Shown here in pieces: positions 41,330 through 49,581 of a DNA stretch of 64,000 bases (within the stretch, counting starts at the first letter, position 1; every line of letters starts with the position of its first letter). The translations under genes were made by a program, and so were the position numbers. The stretch covers positions 2,421,001-2,485,000 of the forward strand of contig NZ_CP039740.1 of assembly GCF_005153485.1 (NCBI RefSeq), given 5' to 3'. Under the pieces are notes generated by a model. It did no database searches. It saw nothing but the letters and a program-made list of their open reading frames with translations, and had not been told where the DNA came from. This DNA is from Pseudolabrys sp. FHR47 (GTDB taxonomy: Bacteria > Pseudomonadota > Alphaproteobacteria > Rhizobiales > Xanthobacteraceae).

Positions 41330-42040
41330 TCACAGAGCCTGCGGCGGCCTAAGGGGTGGGAAGAACGGCATCGGCATCATGGGAGGCGCCGGCGGCATCG
41401 CAAACAAGAGCGTGTCGCGCTGATCGCTGGCCAGCGTCGCATAGAGCGCTTGGAACGGTTCGTTAACGGCCGCGAGGAATGCCGCCCGCGCGGCCATGCG
41501 TTCCGCGGCCGCCGAAATCAACTCGGGAAAATTTGGTGATGCGCCGGGTTTTTCCGGCAGCAGAGAGCACGCCTTGCGCCACCGATCGAGATGCGGCTCG
41601 GCGGCATCTTCGATTTTGCGCCACAACTCTCTCTGAGTCGGCTGCAGATTGAGTTTGCTTTTCATGTAACCGGCAAGCGCCACGTTGACGCTTATCTCTT
41701 CGAGGCAAGCCGCGCGCATCGGCGGCGGCGGAAGTTGCCCTCCGAACGGCGGGCGTTTCATGTCCGCACCGCCTTCGCTACCTCTCGGGTCCTGCGGCCA
41801 CGTCCCGCGCAGATCGGGATCGGGGCGGTCGCTCGTTTTGAGTGGCTGCGGACGTACCGCCTGCGCCAACTCAGTGAGTGTCGCGCCATAATCGGGCCTC
41901 GCCACCAAAGCTCCTTCGGTCGTATGGCGGTCCTGAATTTTTGCGGGACGAACGGTACCGTCGACGGATTGCGCATGTACTGCAATCACGATGCCGGTCA
42001 GACTTCCGGCAACCGCCAAACCGACTATTAAACGCCGCAT
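41330..42040 (-). CDS. LTXXQ-motif (Spy/CpxP-like) periplasmic protein
   Basis: A 236-residue exported protein. Signal about residues 1-24 (LIVGLAVAGSLTGIVIAVHA), a Pro-rich spacer, then a helical region with LNLQPTQRELWRKIED and LYATLASDQRDTLLF, the two LTxxQ-type repeats of Spy/CpxP proteins. It ends in a Pro/Met-rich tail (MPPAPPMMPMPFFPP). AAGGAG precedes ATG 42040. Relatives act as periplasmic chaperones or envelope-stress sensors, some binding metals; the Met-rich tail could bind metal. It is divergent from the metallophosphatase gene. Confidence 0.72.
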   Translation of the reverse strand: MRRLIVGLAVAGSLTGIVIAVHAQSVDGTVRPAKIQDRHTTEGALVARPDYGATLTELAQAVRPQPLKTSDRPDPDLRGTWPQDPRGSEGGADMKRPPFGGQLPPPPMRAACLEEISVNVALAGYMKSKLNLQPTQRELWRKIEDAAEPHLDRWRKACSLLPEKPGASPNFPELISAAAERMAARAAFLAAVNEPFQALYATLASDQRDTLLFAMPPAPPMMPMPFFPPLRPPQAL

Positions 42041-42193
42041 CACTTGAGCTCCTTGTCTAGCCCCGGCAGCGGTATGGTGCATGGTCGGTACGGCAATTTG
42101 ACCGTTTCGTTGCTGATTGTTTCTGCAACGCTGTCAAATATTTCTGGTATCGGTTGGACCGGGTTTGAAACGTCGTTTGGTGGCGCAACGTCA

Positions 42194-42934
42194 GTGCTGA
42201 TCGCTCTCTTCGCCGATATCCATGCCAACCGGCAGGCCTTCGAAGCCTGCCTTGCCGACGCGCACGGGCGCGGCGCGCAGCGCATCGTGCTTCTTGGCGA
42301 CTTCGTCGGCTATGGCGGCGATCCCGATTGGGTGATGGACCGGGTCATGGCACTCGCCGAGGACGGCGCCATGCTGGTACTCGGCAATCACGACGCCGCC
42401 ATTGGCGGCTCGGCCGACAGCATGAACCTCGAAGCCCGCGTCGCCATCGAATGGACCCGCACCGAACTCGGCAAGCCGGCCCGCGATTTCCTCGCCGGCC
42501 TGCCCTTGACGCAATCCGATCACGACCGGCTCTACGTTCATGCCGAGGCCAGCCATCCGGAGCGCTGGACCTACGTCATCGGCACGCTCGAAGCCGCGGA
42601 CAGCCTCACCGCCACGCAGGCGCATGCTACATTCTGCGGCCACGTCCACCGGCCGGCGCTTTACAGCCTGTCATCGACCGCCAAGATGACCGCGTTCACA
42701 CCAACCGCCGACGCGCCGGTGCCGCTGCTGCCTGGCCGGCGATGGCTCGCGGTGTTAGGCGCCGTCGGCCAGCCGCGCGACGGCAATCCGGCCGCAGCCT
42801 ATTGCCTGTTCGACACCGAGAGCGGCGAACTCACCTATCGCCGCGTGCCCTACGACATCGAGGCGGCGGCGCGGCGCATACTCCAGCAAGGGCTGCCGCC
42901 GTTCCTCGCCGAACGCCTCTACGCCGGGAGATAG
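42194..42934 (+). CDS. calcineurin-like metallophosphatase
   Basis: A 246-residue two-metal phosphoesterase. Motifs in order: ADIHANR (Asp8, His10), GDFVGYGG (Asp36), LGNHD (Asn65, His66), a His in YVHAEAS and GHVHRP. GTG 42194 is selected because homologues begin LIALFADIHANR there; the ribosome-binding site is weak. The kinase gene starts 4 bases after its stop, so the two are co-transcribed. It could be a Ser/Thr protein phosphatase reversing the kinase, or a nucleotide/phosphodiester hydrolase. The pairing favours the first, as inference. Confidence 0.85.
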   Translation: MLIALFADIHANRQAFEACLADAHGRGAQRIVLLGDFVGYGGDPDWVMDRVMALAEDGAMLVLGNHDAAIGGSADSMNLEARVAIEWTRTELGKPARDFLAGLPLTQSDHDRLYVHAEASHPERWTYVIGTLEAADSLTATQAHATFCGHVHRPALYSLSSTAKMTAFTPTADAPVPLLPGRRWLAVLGAVGQPRDGNPAAAYCLFDTESGELTYRRVPYDIEAAARRILQQGLPPFLAERLYAGR

Positions 42935-42937
42935 CCC

Positions 42938-44335
42938 GTGGCGCGACCGCTGCACGATCCCGGCTTTGTCATTGATGGCTTCCGCCTCAACGAACTGGTG
43001 CACGAAGGCGGCATGGCCATGCTGTGGCGCGTCAGCAAGGACGGCCTGGACGCGCCGATGCTGATGAAAGTGCCGCGCATCGGCGAAGGCACCGATCCGG
43101 CCGCTATCGTCAGCTTCGAGATGGAGCAGATGATCCTGCCGAAGCTGAACGGCCCGCATGTGCCGAAATTCATCGCCGCGGGTGATTTCTCACAGCAACC
43201 TTATGTGGTGATGGAAGCGATCGGCGGCGTCAGCCTGCTCACGCGTCTCCCCGAATTGCCACTGCCTTATGACGAGGTTGCGCGTATCGGCGTCAAGATC
43301 GCCGAGGCGCTCGACGACCTGCATCGCCAGCATGTCGTGCATCTCGACGTCAAACCGAGCAACATCATGTTCCGTCCCGACGGCGCGGCGGTGCTGATCG
43401 ACTTCGGCCTGTCTCACCACGATCAGTTGCCTGACCTGATGCAAGAGGAATTCCGCGTACCCTTCGGCACCGCGCCTTATATGTCGCCGGAGCAGTTGCG
43501 CGGCATCCGCAACGATCCGCGCAGCGACTTGTTTGCGCTCGGCGTGCTTCTGTATTTCTTCTCGACCGGCGAGCGTCCGTTCGGCGAAAGCGAAACATTG
43601 CGCGGTATGCGCCGCCGCCTGTGGCGCGACCCGAAGCCGCCGCGCGAACTGCGTTCGGATTATCCGCCGTGGCTACAGGAAGTCGCGCTGCGCTGCTTGG
43701 AGGTCGAACCCGGCCGGCGCCATCCGACTGCGGCGCAGCTTGCTTTCGATCTCAGCCACCCGGACAAAGTAAAGCTCACCACGCGCTCGGAGAAGATCAA
43801 GCGCGATCCGTGGACCACGGCGATGCGCCGACGTTTCAACACCGACCTGACGGCGCCGCGCAAGGTACCGGTCGCGACGCAGATCGCCTCGGCGCCCATC
43901 GTCGCCGTCGCGGTGGACGTCGGCGAACAAGGCGCACCGATCAACGCCGCTTTGTTCGAAGTGACGCAGCGTATTCTCGCGACATTGCCGCAGGCCCGGC
44001 TCGCCTGTCTCAACGTCCTGAAGACGAACGCGATCGCCCTCGACTCGACGCTCGATGACCGGGGCCACAACAAGAAGATCGATCGGCTGGTTCGTCTCAA
44101 AGCCTGGGCCGCGCCGCTCAAGCTCGACGAGCGCCGCCTTACCGCGCATGTACTGGAGGGCACTGATCCAGCCGCCGCCATTCTGGAGTTCGCAACTGCC
44201 AATCGCGTGGATCATATCCTGATCGGCGCGCGCCAGGACTCGTTCAGGCGCCGCGTTCTGGGCAGCGTGTCCGCCAAGGTCGCAACCGACGCGCCTTGTA
44301 GCGTCACCGTGGTGCGCGCGCCGCGTCTGGCGTGA
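42938..44335 (+). CDS. Ser/Thr protein kinase fused to a universal stress protein domain
   Basis: A 465-residue cytosolic fusion with no membrane span. The Hanks-type kinase covers residues about 12-270: loop VHEGGMAMLW, Lys44, HLDVKPSN with catalytic Asp137 (the usual HRD is HLD), DFG at 155-157 and TAPYMSPEQ. After a linker, residues about 318-462 form a UspA-like fold, ending GARQDSFRRRVLGSVSAKVATDAPCSVTVVR, which matches the nucleotide-binding GSVS/VxxxAPCSVxVVR signature. GTG 42938 follows GGGAG. It is coupled to the metallophosphatase gene. This may be a stress or energy sensor in which nucleotide binding tunes the kinase. Confidence 0.88.
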   Translation: MARPLHDPGFVIDGFRLNELVHEGGMAMLWRVSKDGLDAPMLMKVPRIGEGTDPAAIVSFEMEQMILPKLNGPHVPKFIAAGDFSQQPYVVMEAIGGVSLLTRLPELPLPYDEVARIGVKIAEALDDLHRQHVVHLDVKPSNIMFRPDGAAVLIDFGLSHHDQLPDLMQEEFRVPFGTAPYMSPEQLRGIRNDPRSDLFALGVLLYFFSTGERPFGESETLRGMRRRLWRDPKPPRELRSDYPPWLQEVALRCLEVEPGRRHPTAAQLAFDLSHPDKVKLTTRSEKIKRDPWTTAMRRRFNTDLTAPRKVPVATQIASAPIVAVAVDVGEQGAPINAALFEVTQRILATLPQARLACLNVLKTNAIALDSTLDDRGHNKKIDRLVRLKAWAAPLKLDERRLTAHVLEGTDPAAAILEFATANRVDHILIGARQDSFRRRVLGSVSAKVATDAPCSVTVVRAPRLA

Positions 44336-44409
44336 GCGGCGGGTTCCAGCGGGAACGCAAGCACAGGACCGGGCGTTATAAACACTCCTTCAACCCATGG
44401 AGTGTGAAC

Positions 44410-45030
44410 ATGCAGCGCAAAACCGCGACCCTGTTGGCCGCCATCACGGTACTGGCGGCTGTGTCGCTGCCTGCTTCGGCCGCGACGCTGGCGACGGCCA
44501 CGACATCGCTCAACATCCGCACCGGCCCGGGCCCCGAATACCCGGTGATCGGCGCCATCCCCGACCGAGGTCAGGCTACTGTCACCGGCTGCATCGCCGG
44601 CAGCCTGTGGTGTCAGGTGACCTATAACGGCAAACAAGGCTGGGCCTATTCGCAATACATGACGGCTTCGGCGGGCGGCCAGGCCGTTGTCGTCAGTCAG
44701 ACCGTCCCCGCGTTAACGTTCGACGCGCCGGCCACCACGGTCGGGGCGACCACGACGGTGGTGACGCCGAGCATCCAAGGTGAATTCGTCGCGCCGGCGC
44801 CAAACGCGCCCCTCGCCATCGCGCCGCCGCCGGCAACGGTGCAGACTTACGTCACCCAAAACCCGGTGACGCCGGTCTACATCAACGGCGAAGTCGTGCA
44901 GGGCGTCGGCCTGCCCGAGGATGTCGTGCTCACGCCCGTGCCCAACTACGAATACAGCTACGCCTATGTGAACGGCGTTCCGGTGCTGGTCGAACCCGGC
45001 ACGCGGCGTGTGACGTATATTTATCGGTAA
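44410..45030 (+). CDS. exported SH3-domain protein with DUF1236-like C-terminus
   Basis: A 206-residue protein. Signal about residues 1-24 (LLAAITVLAAVSLPASA). A bacterial SH3 domain spans about residues 28-85 (SLNIRTGPGPEYPVIGAI, CQVTYNGKQGWAYSQYM). A Pro/Thr/Val-rich spacer follows, then a DUF1236-like end (NYEYSYAYVNGVPVLVEPGTRRVTYIY). Likely periplasmic and cell-wall associated. GGAGTG lies before ATG 44410. It stands alone, 74 bases after the kinase. Confidence 0.82.
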   Translation: MQRKTATLLAAITVLAAVSLPASAATLATATTSLNIRTGPGPEYPVIGAIPDRGQATVTGCIAGSLWCQVTYNGKQGWAYSQYMTASAGGQAVVVSQTVPALTFDAPATTVGATTTVVTPSIQGEFVAPAPNAPLAIAPPPATVQTYVTQNPVTPVYINGEVVQGVGLPEDVVLTPVPNYEYSYAYVNGVPVLVEPGTRRVTYIYR

Positions 45031-45053
45031 AGGGACCACGTCGAGACGGCGAA

Positions 45054-46304
45054 CTAGAAATTCGTCGTCTCGATGAACTTGATCAGCGCCGCGGCGGCGA
45101 GACCCATGTCGGCCGGGCTCGCATATTCTGCCGGGTTGTGGCTGATGCCGCCGCGGCAGCGCACGAACATCATTGCAATAGGGCATAGCTTTGCCATCGC
45201 CATGCCGTCATGACCGGCGCCGGAGACCAGCGACACCGGCTCGCCGCCGACCGCGGCAATCGCTTTGGCGATTCCGTCCTGAAGCGCCGGATCGCACGGC
45301 GTCACCGATACGTTGCGCGTATCCGTCATGGTGACGCCGAGATGGCGGCGTTCGGCCAGCGCCCGGACCTCGCGTTTGAAAGCCTCGACAAATTTGTGCC
45401 GGGCCGTGTCGGAACCCGAGCGGATATCGACGATCAGGGCGACATTGCCGGGAATGACATTACCCGCGGCATTGGGGATGCGCAGCACGCCGACGGTCGC
45501 CACCACTTCGCCCTTGGTCTCGCGCGCCAGCCGTTCGGCAAGCGACACCGTCTCCGCCGCGCCGGCGAGCGCGTCGCGTCGCAACAGCATCGGCACGGTG
45601 CCGGCGTGTCCGGCCTCGCCGAGGAATTCGACGTTCACATAAGTCTGCCCGGCGATCGCCGTTACGACACCGAGAGGCTGGCCCCGATATTCCAGCACTG
45701 GCCCCTGCTCGATATGGACCTCGATATAGGCGGCGGCTTCGTCGCGCGAATAGGCGGCAAGTGGAATATCGGCGACCGACTTCCCGAACTGCCCGATGAC
45801 CTCACTGAAGGTCGTGCCGTCCGCGTCCATGGCCTGCAAGCGCGAGGTATCGAAGTGCCCGGCAACCGCCAGGGACGACGACAAGGTGACCGGAAAGCGC
45901 GAGCCCTCCTCGTCACCAAACGCGAGCACATCAAGGCCGAACGGCAGCTTGCGTCCAGCTTTCGCGAAATGGCCGGCGGCGAGAATGCCGACGATGACGC
46001 CGAGCGGGCCGTCAAACATGCCGGCATCGATCACGGTGTCGATATGGGAGCCGATGAGCAGCCGCTTCCGGCCCTCGCCCGGCAAATGTCCGCGCACGGT
46101 GCCGAGCGCGTCCTCCGAGACCTCGAGCCCGGCCTCGCGCATCCATTTGGCCACCAGATCGGCGGCGGCCCGGTGTTCGGGCGTGAGGAAGCCCCGTATG
46201 AGGCGGTTCGGCTCGGCCGAAATCGAGGCCAGCGTCCGGATCATCAAATCGGCGCGTTGGCCGAGAACTACAGGATCAAGCGCGGCGGGATCGGGGGTGG
46301 TCAT
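45054..46304 (-). CDS. M20-family amidohydrolase, allantoate amidohydrolase-like
   Basis: A 416-residue metal-dependent amidase of the allantoate amidohydrolase/N-carbamoyl-L-amino-acid hydrolase group. Metal site residues: His87 (GSHIDTV), Asp98 (FDGPLGV), Glu132/133 (GDEEGSRF), His199 (VHIEQGP), with GAGHDGMAM and SHNPAEY later. The set is complete. Allantoate breakdown would connect with the UraD-HIUase fusion at 1830-2708, but the genes are far apart and ureidopropionase-type activity is equally possible. It ends 23 bases from the convergent SH3 gene. Confidence 0.82.
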   Translation of the reverse strand: MTTPDPAALDPVVLGQRADLMIRTLASISAEPNRLIRGFLTPEHRAAADLVAKWMREAGLEVSEDALGTVRGHLPGEGRKRLLIGSHIDTVIDAGMFDGPLGVIVGILAAGHFAKAGRKLPFGLDVLAFGDEEGSRFPVTLSSSLAVAGHFDTSRLQAMDADGTTFSEVIGQFGKSVADIPLAAYSRDEAAAYIEVHIEQGPVLEYRGQPLGVVTAIAGQTYVNVEFLGEAGHAGTVPMLLRRDALAGAAETVSLAERLARETKGEVVATVGVLRIPNAAGNVIPGNVALIVDIRSGSDTARHKFVEAFKREVRALAERRHLGVTMTDTRNVSVTPCDPALQDGIAKAIAAVGGEPVSLVSGAGHDGMAMAKLCPIAMMFVRCRGGISHNPAEYASPADMGLAAAALIKFIETTNF

Positions 46305-46348
46305 GGAGGCGCATTCTCGAAAACTGTCACGCCATCCGTAACGCAATT

Positions 46349-46372
46349 CCCTCCCCCTGCAAGGGGGGAGGG
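46349..46372. terminator. GC-rich hairpin between qor-like and amidohydrolase genes
   Basis: CCCTCCCCC / GGGGGAGGG with a short loop (TGCAAG). It is followed by TCATTTTT on the plus strand, but the flanking genes run on the minus strand, where no T-run follows. It may be a transcript end of the quinone reductase gene or a dispersed palindromic element. Confidence 0.5.
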
Positions 46373-46393
46373 TCATTTTTGCGGCCCCGCGAC

Positions 46394-47371
46394 TTACGGC
46401 ATCAGGACGATCGAACCGGTGGTCTTGCGGCCCTCGAGATCGATATGGGACTGCCTGGCGTCCTTGAGCGCGTATTTGTGGCTCGCCGGGATCTTCACCG
46501 CGCCTGAGCCGACCACCTTGAACAGGTTGTCGGCAATCGAGACGAGGTCCTCGCGCTTGGCCGCGTAGGTGTTGAGCGTCGGCCGGGTCGCGAACAGCGA
46601 TCCCTTCGCCTGAAGCAAATTAATATCGAACGCCTTGACCGGACCCGAGGCCGAGCCGAACGACACGAACATGCCGAGCGGCCGGATGCAGTCCAGCGAC
46701 TTCGGGAAGGTGTCGTTGCCGACGCCGTCATAAACCACATCGCACAGCTTGCCGCCGGTGATCTCCTTGACCTTCTCGGCGAAGTCTTCCTCGCGATAAA
46801 GGATGGTGTGATGCGCGCCGTGGGCCTTGGCGAGTTCGGCCTTCTCCTTGGACCCCGCGGTGCCGATCACGGTGGCGCCGATATGGTTGGCCCACTGGCA
46901 AAGGATGGCCCCCATGCCGCCCGCGGCGGCATGCACCAGAATGGTCGAGCCCTTCTGGACCTTGAAGGTGCGATGAAGCAGATACTCGGCGGTCATGCCC
47001 TTGAGCATCATCGCCGCCGCCTGTTCATAGCTGATGTTATCGGGCATCTTCACGGCGCGCGCCGCCGGCAAAAGGCGCTCCTGCGCGTAGCCGCCAAGCG
47101 CCACGACATAGGCAACACGGTCGCCAACCTTGAAGTCGGACACGCCGGGGCCGACCTCGATCACCTCACCGGCGCCTTCATTGCCGGCAACGAATGGCAG
47201 GCCGGTCGGCGATGGATAGAGGCCGCTGCGGAAATAGGTGTCGATGAAATTCACGCCGCAGGCGTGCTGCTTGATCTTGAGCTGCCCCTCGCCCGGTGCC
47301 GGAACCTGGATGTCCTCGAATGTCAGGACTTCCGGACCGCCGACCTTATGGACACGTACTGCGGCAACCAT
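46394..47371 (-). CDS. NADPH:quinone oxidoreductase, zeta-crystallin-like MDR family
   Basis: A 325-residue medium-chain dehydrogenase/reductase without the zinc ligands of alcohol dehydrogenases. Family features: GVNFIDTYFRSGLYP, GNEGAGEVIEVG, AAMMLKGMTAEYLL, the nucleotide-binding AAAGGMGAILCQWA and GTAGSKEKAELAKAHGA. The length matches Qor (about 325). Likely a cytosolic one- or two-electron reduction of quinones or related enones. It is monocistronic by spacing. Confidence 0.9.
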   Translation of the reverse strand: MVAAVRVHKVGGPEVLTFEDIQVPAPGEGQLKIKQHACGVNFIDTYFRSGLYPSPTGLPFVAGNEGAGEVIEVGPGVSDFKVGDRVAYVVALGGYAQERLLPAARAVKMPDNISYEQAAAMMLKGMTAEYLLHRTFKVQKGSTILVHAAAGGMGAILCQWANHIGATVIGTAGSKEKAELAKAHGAHHTILYREEDFAEKVKEITGGKLCDVVYDGVGNDTFPKSLDCIRPLGMFVSFGSASGPVKAFDINLLQAKGSLFATRPTLNTYAAKREDLVSIADNLFKVVGSGAVKIPASHKYALKDARQSHIDLEGRKTTGSIVLMP

Positions 47372-47485
47372 GTTTCACCCCTTGAATTTCTGTTTGGGAA
47401 AGCTGTTCGGGCCGCGATCATAGGCACCGCGGGCGGGGGCGCAAGTTATGGCCGCCAAATTGGCCGCCCTGCTCGCGCAAACGTG

Positions 47486-48220
47486 TCAGCGCCCGCCGGA
47501 GACGCGCAGGTTCGCGCCTGTGACGTAGGAGGCCTTGTCGGACAGAAGGTACAGCACGGCGTCGGCGACCTCGTCCGGCGAGCCGACGCGGCCATTCGGA
47601 ATCATGGGCGTGATGCGCTCGACGCGGCCCGGCGGCTGGATGTCGGTGTCGATCATGCCGGGGCTGACGCCGTTGACGCGGATGCCTTCGCGCGCCACCT
47701 CGCGAGCAATGCCGACGACCATGGAATCGACCGCACCCTTGGCGGCGGCGTACCAGACGCATTCATTGGCCCCGCCGATGATCGCCGCCATCGACGAAAT
47801 CATCACGATCGAGCCGCCCTGGCCGCCGTGTTTGGTCGACATGCGGCGGATCGAGGCGCGCAGCGACAGCAGCGCTCCGAAGGTGTCGACGTCGAGCGCG
47901 GCGCGGATGGTCTCCGTGTTCGCCTCATCGAGCCGCGACATCGGACCGATGATGCCGGACGAGTGTACGAAATGGGTCAGCGTGCCGAACTTGTCGGTCT
48001 CGGCGAAGACGCGCTCGATATCGGCCTCCTGCCCCATGTCGCCCTGAATGGCGACGGCGCGGGCGCCGAAGGCCTCGATGTCTTTCACCACCCCGGCCGC
48101 CGCATTGGAATTGCTGTGATAGTTCACGGCCACGTCGTAACCCGACTTGCCGGCGAGTCTCGCAATCGCCGCGCCGATGCCGCGGCTGCCGCCGGCAACA
48201 AGAAGGACGGGTCTCGACAT
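47486..48220 (-). CDS. short-chain dehydrogenase/reductase
   Basis: A 244-residue SDR with AGGSRGIGAA (cofactor loop), NYHSNSNAA, SSGIIGP in the NNAG-like position, Ser in MISSMAA and the catalytic WYAAAKGAVD (Tyr, Lys). Basic/polar residues after strand 2 fit NADP. ATG 48220 is preferred, with GGGAGAG upstream. The pcs gene lies 30 bases upstream on the same strand, so co-transcription is likely. Substrate unknown. Confidence 0.88.
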   Translation of the reverse strand: MSRPVLLVAGGSRGIGAAIARLAGKSGYDVAVNYHSNSNAAAGVVKDIEAFGARAVAIQGDMGQEADIERVFAETDKFGTLTHFVHSSGIIGPMSRLDEANTETIRAALDVDTFGALLSLRASIRRMSTKHGGQGGSIVMISSMAAIIGGANECVWYAAAKGAVDSMVVGIAREVAREGIRVNGVSPGMIDTDIQPPGRVERITPMIPNGRVGSPDEVADAVLYLLSDKASYVTGANLRVSGGR

Positions 48221-48250
48221 GAGCATCTCTCCCAAACGATTTTATGTGGT

Positions 48251-48934
48251 TCAGTCCGCCCGGCGTAACAAACCGGCGCCCAGGAAGTAAAGCGCGATCA
48301 CTGAGAGGCCGGCGACGACATAAGGCCCCGGCTCGAGATTGGCGAGAATTGCAATCAACGCCAGCGCGGCCCAGAGCGCCATCAGCGCGATATTGAGCCA
48401 GCGCAGGTGCCGCACCCGCAGCGGATGCACGAAACGGATGGGCACGAAGGTCAGCGCCGCGAGCGCGACAATGGCTGCCGCCGCGATCCACGGCGGCGGC
48501 ATCAGCACGTAGAGATAGAACGCGATGACATTCCACACCGCGGGAAAACCGCGAAAATAGTTGTCGTCGGTCTTCATGTTGCGGTCGGCGAAATAGAGCG
48601 CACCGGTGACGACGATCAGCGCCGCCGCCGGCACGCCGAAGCCGTCAGGCATGAGGCCGCTCGCCGCCACGGCATAAGCCGGCACGAACACATAGGTCGT
48701 GAAATCGACAACGAAATCGAGCCCGGCGCCGTCCCAGCGCGGCAGCACGTCCTTGACGTGCAAGGCCCGCGCCAGCGGTCCATCGATGCCATCGACCACC
48801 AGCGCGAGGCCGAGGCAGGCGAACATCATTGTCCAGTGGCCACCGGTCGCCAGGATCAGGGCAACGAGCGCCAGTGCCGCGCCACTGGCCGTGAGCACAT
48901 GGATCGCGAAGGCGCCGATGTGCTCGGGGCGCAT
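48251..48934 (-). CDS. pcs: phosphatidylcholine synthase (CDP-alcohol phosphatidyltransferase)
   Basis: A 227-residue membrane enzyme with about eight hydrophobic segments. The Pcs version of the CDP-alcohol motif, VDGIDGPLARALHVKDVLPRW then DGAGLDFVVD, supplies the metal-binding aspartates. The opening IHVLTASGAALALVALI is characteristic of rhizobial Pcs, which condenses choline with CDP-diacylglycerol. ATG 48934 overlaps the DUF1326 stop (TAATG), so it is coupled to that gene. Phosphatidylcholine-making is typical of plant- or host-associated alphaproteobacteria. Confidence 0.9.
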   Translation of the reverse strand: MRPEHIGAFAIHVLTASGAALALVALILATGGHWTMMFACLGLALVVDGIDGPLARALHVKDVLPRWDGAGLDFVVDFTTYVFVPAYAVAASGLMPDGFGVPAAALIVVTGALYFADRNMKTDDNYFRGFPAVWNVIAFYLYVLMPPPWIAAAAIVALAALTFVPIRFVHPLRVRHLRWLNIALMALWAALALIAILANLEPGPYVVAGLSVIALYFLGAGLLRRAD

Positions 48935-49548
48935 TACTTCTGGTTACCCCAGTCGAGCTTGACGATCTCGGCCGAGCGGCCGGCGAGGTTCCAGTTGCGG
49001 CCGAAGCCGCGGAAGCGCGACTTGTCGGACTTGGCGACGATCACCTCCGGGCCGATCCAGTATTCGCTGTTCTGGATGGCGACGAGGCCGTCCTTGTCCT
49101 TGCCGCGCACCGGCGTCACCGCGCCGCCGCCATATTTGTCGAGGCTGACGATGCGGGTGTTGCCCTGCGTCTCGTAGCGGATCGGCACCTGATGCACGCC
49201 AAGGAACTGGCCGACCAGAATCGACAGCAGATGCGTGGTGCCGCCGACCCGGCCGGTGAAGATGCGCGTCAGCCCTTTCACCGCCTGGATCGGCGCCTTG
49301 TCATCGATGAACAAGGCCGCGGTCCAGTTGCCGCGCGCCATGATGCCCGGCAGGTCCATCATCAGGCCGAGATTAATGCCGGACAGATCGACATTGTCGA
49401 ACTGGCCCTCGTCGATGCGCACGCCGGCCCAGGTCTGACAGCGCCCTTCCGTCGGCGGATGTTCGCCAAGCGACAGCACGCAGGGGCAGAACACCGTGCA
49501 ATTGCACGACAGGGTCATTTCACCCTTGAGGGTCCAGGCTTCCGTCAC
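48934..49548 (-). CDS. DUF1326 domain protein
   Basis: A 204-residue cytosolic-looking protein of a family with unknown function. The N-terminal cysteine cluster LSCNCTVFCPC (Cys15, 17, 21, 23) plus Cys37 looks like a metal-binding site. The core GVRIDEGQFDNVDLSGINLGLMMDLPG and ALFIDDKA are family wording. GTG 49548 follows GGGAGTG. The upstream DUF2182 gene ends 33 bases away, a pairing recurrent in proteobacteria as far as I recall; downstream it is coupled to pcs. Confidence 0.85.
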   Translation of the reverse strand: MTEAWTLKGEMTLSCNCTVFCPCVLSLGEHPPTEGRCQTWAGVRIDEGQFDNVDLSGINLGLMMDLPGIMARGNWTAALFIDDKAPIQAVKGLTRIFTGRVGGTTHLLSILVGQFLGVHQVPIRYETQGNTRIVSLDKYGGGAVTPVRGKDKDGLVAIQNSEYWIGPEVIVAKSDKSRFRGFGRNWNLAGRSAEIVKLDWGNQK

Positions 49549-49581
49549 GATATCACTCCCCAGCTTTTCTCGATTGTTAGC

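Noticed and set aside
45054..46304. Joining the allantoate-amidohydrolase-like gene and the UraD-HIUase fusion as one purine operon
   Set aside because: They are about 43 kb apart on opposite strands with unrelated genes between; a metabolic link is possible but not shown by the sequence.
45210..48268. Long plus-strand open frames of 452 and 486 codons opposite the amidohydrolase, quinone reductase and SDR genes
   Set aside because: They are Arg/His/Gly-rich antisense shadows in high-GC DNA, with no family motif, and lie wholly over genes with clear active-site motifs on the other strand.
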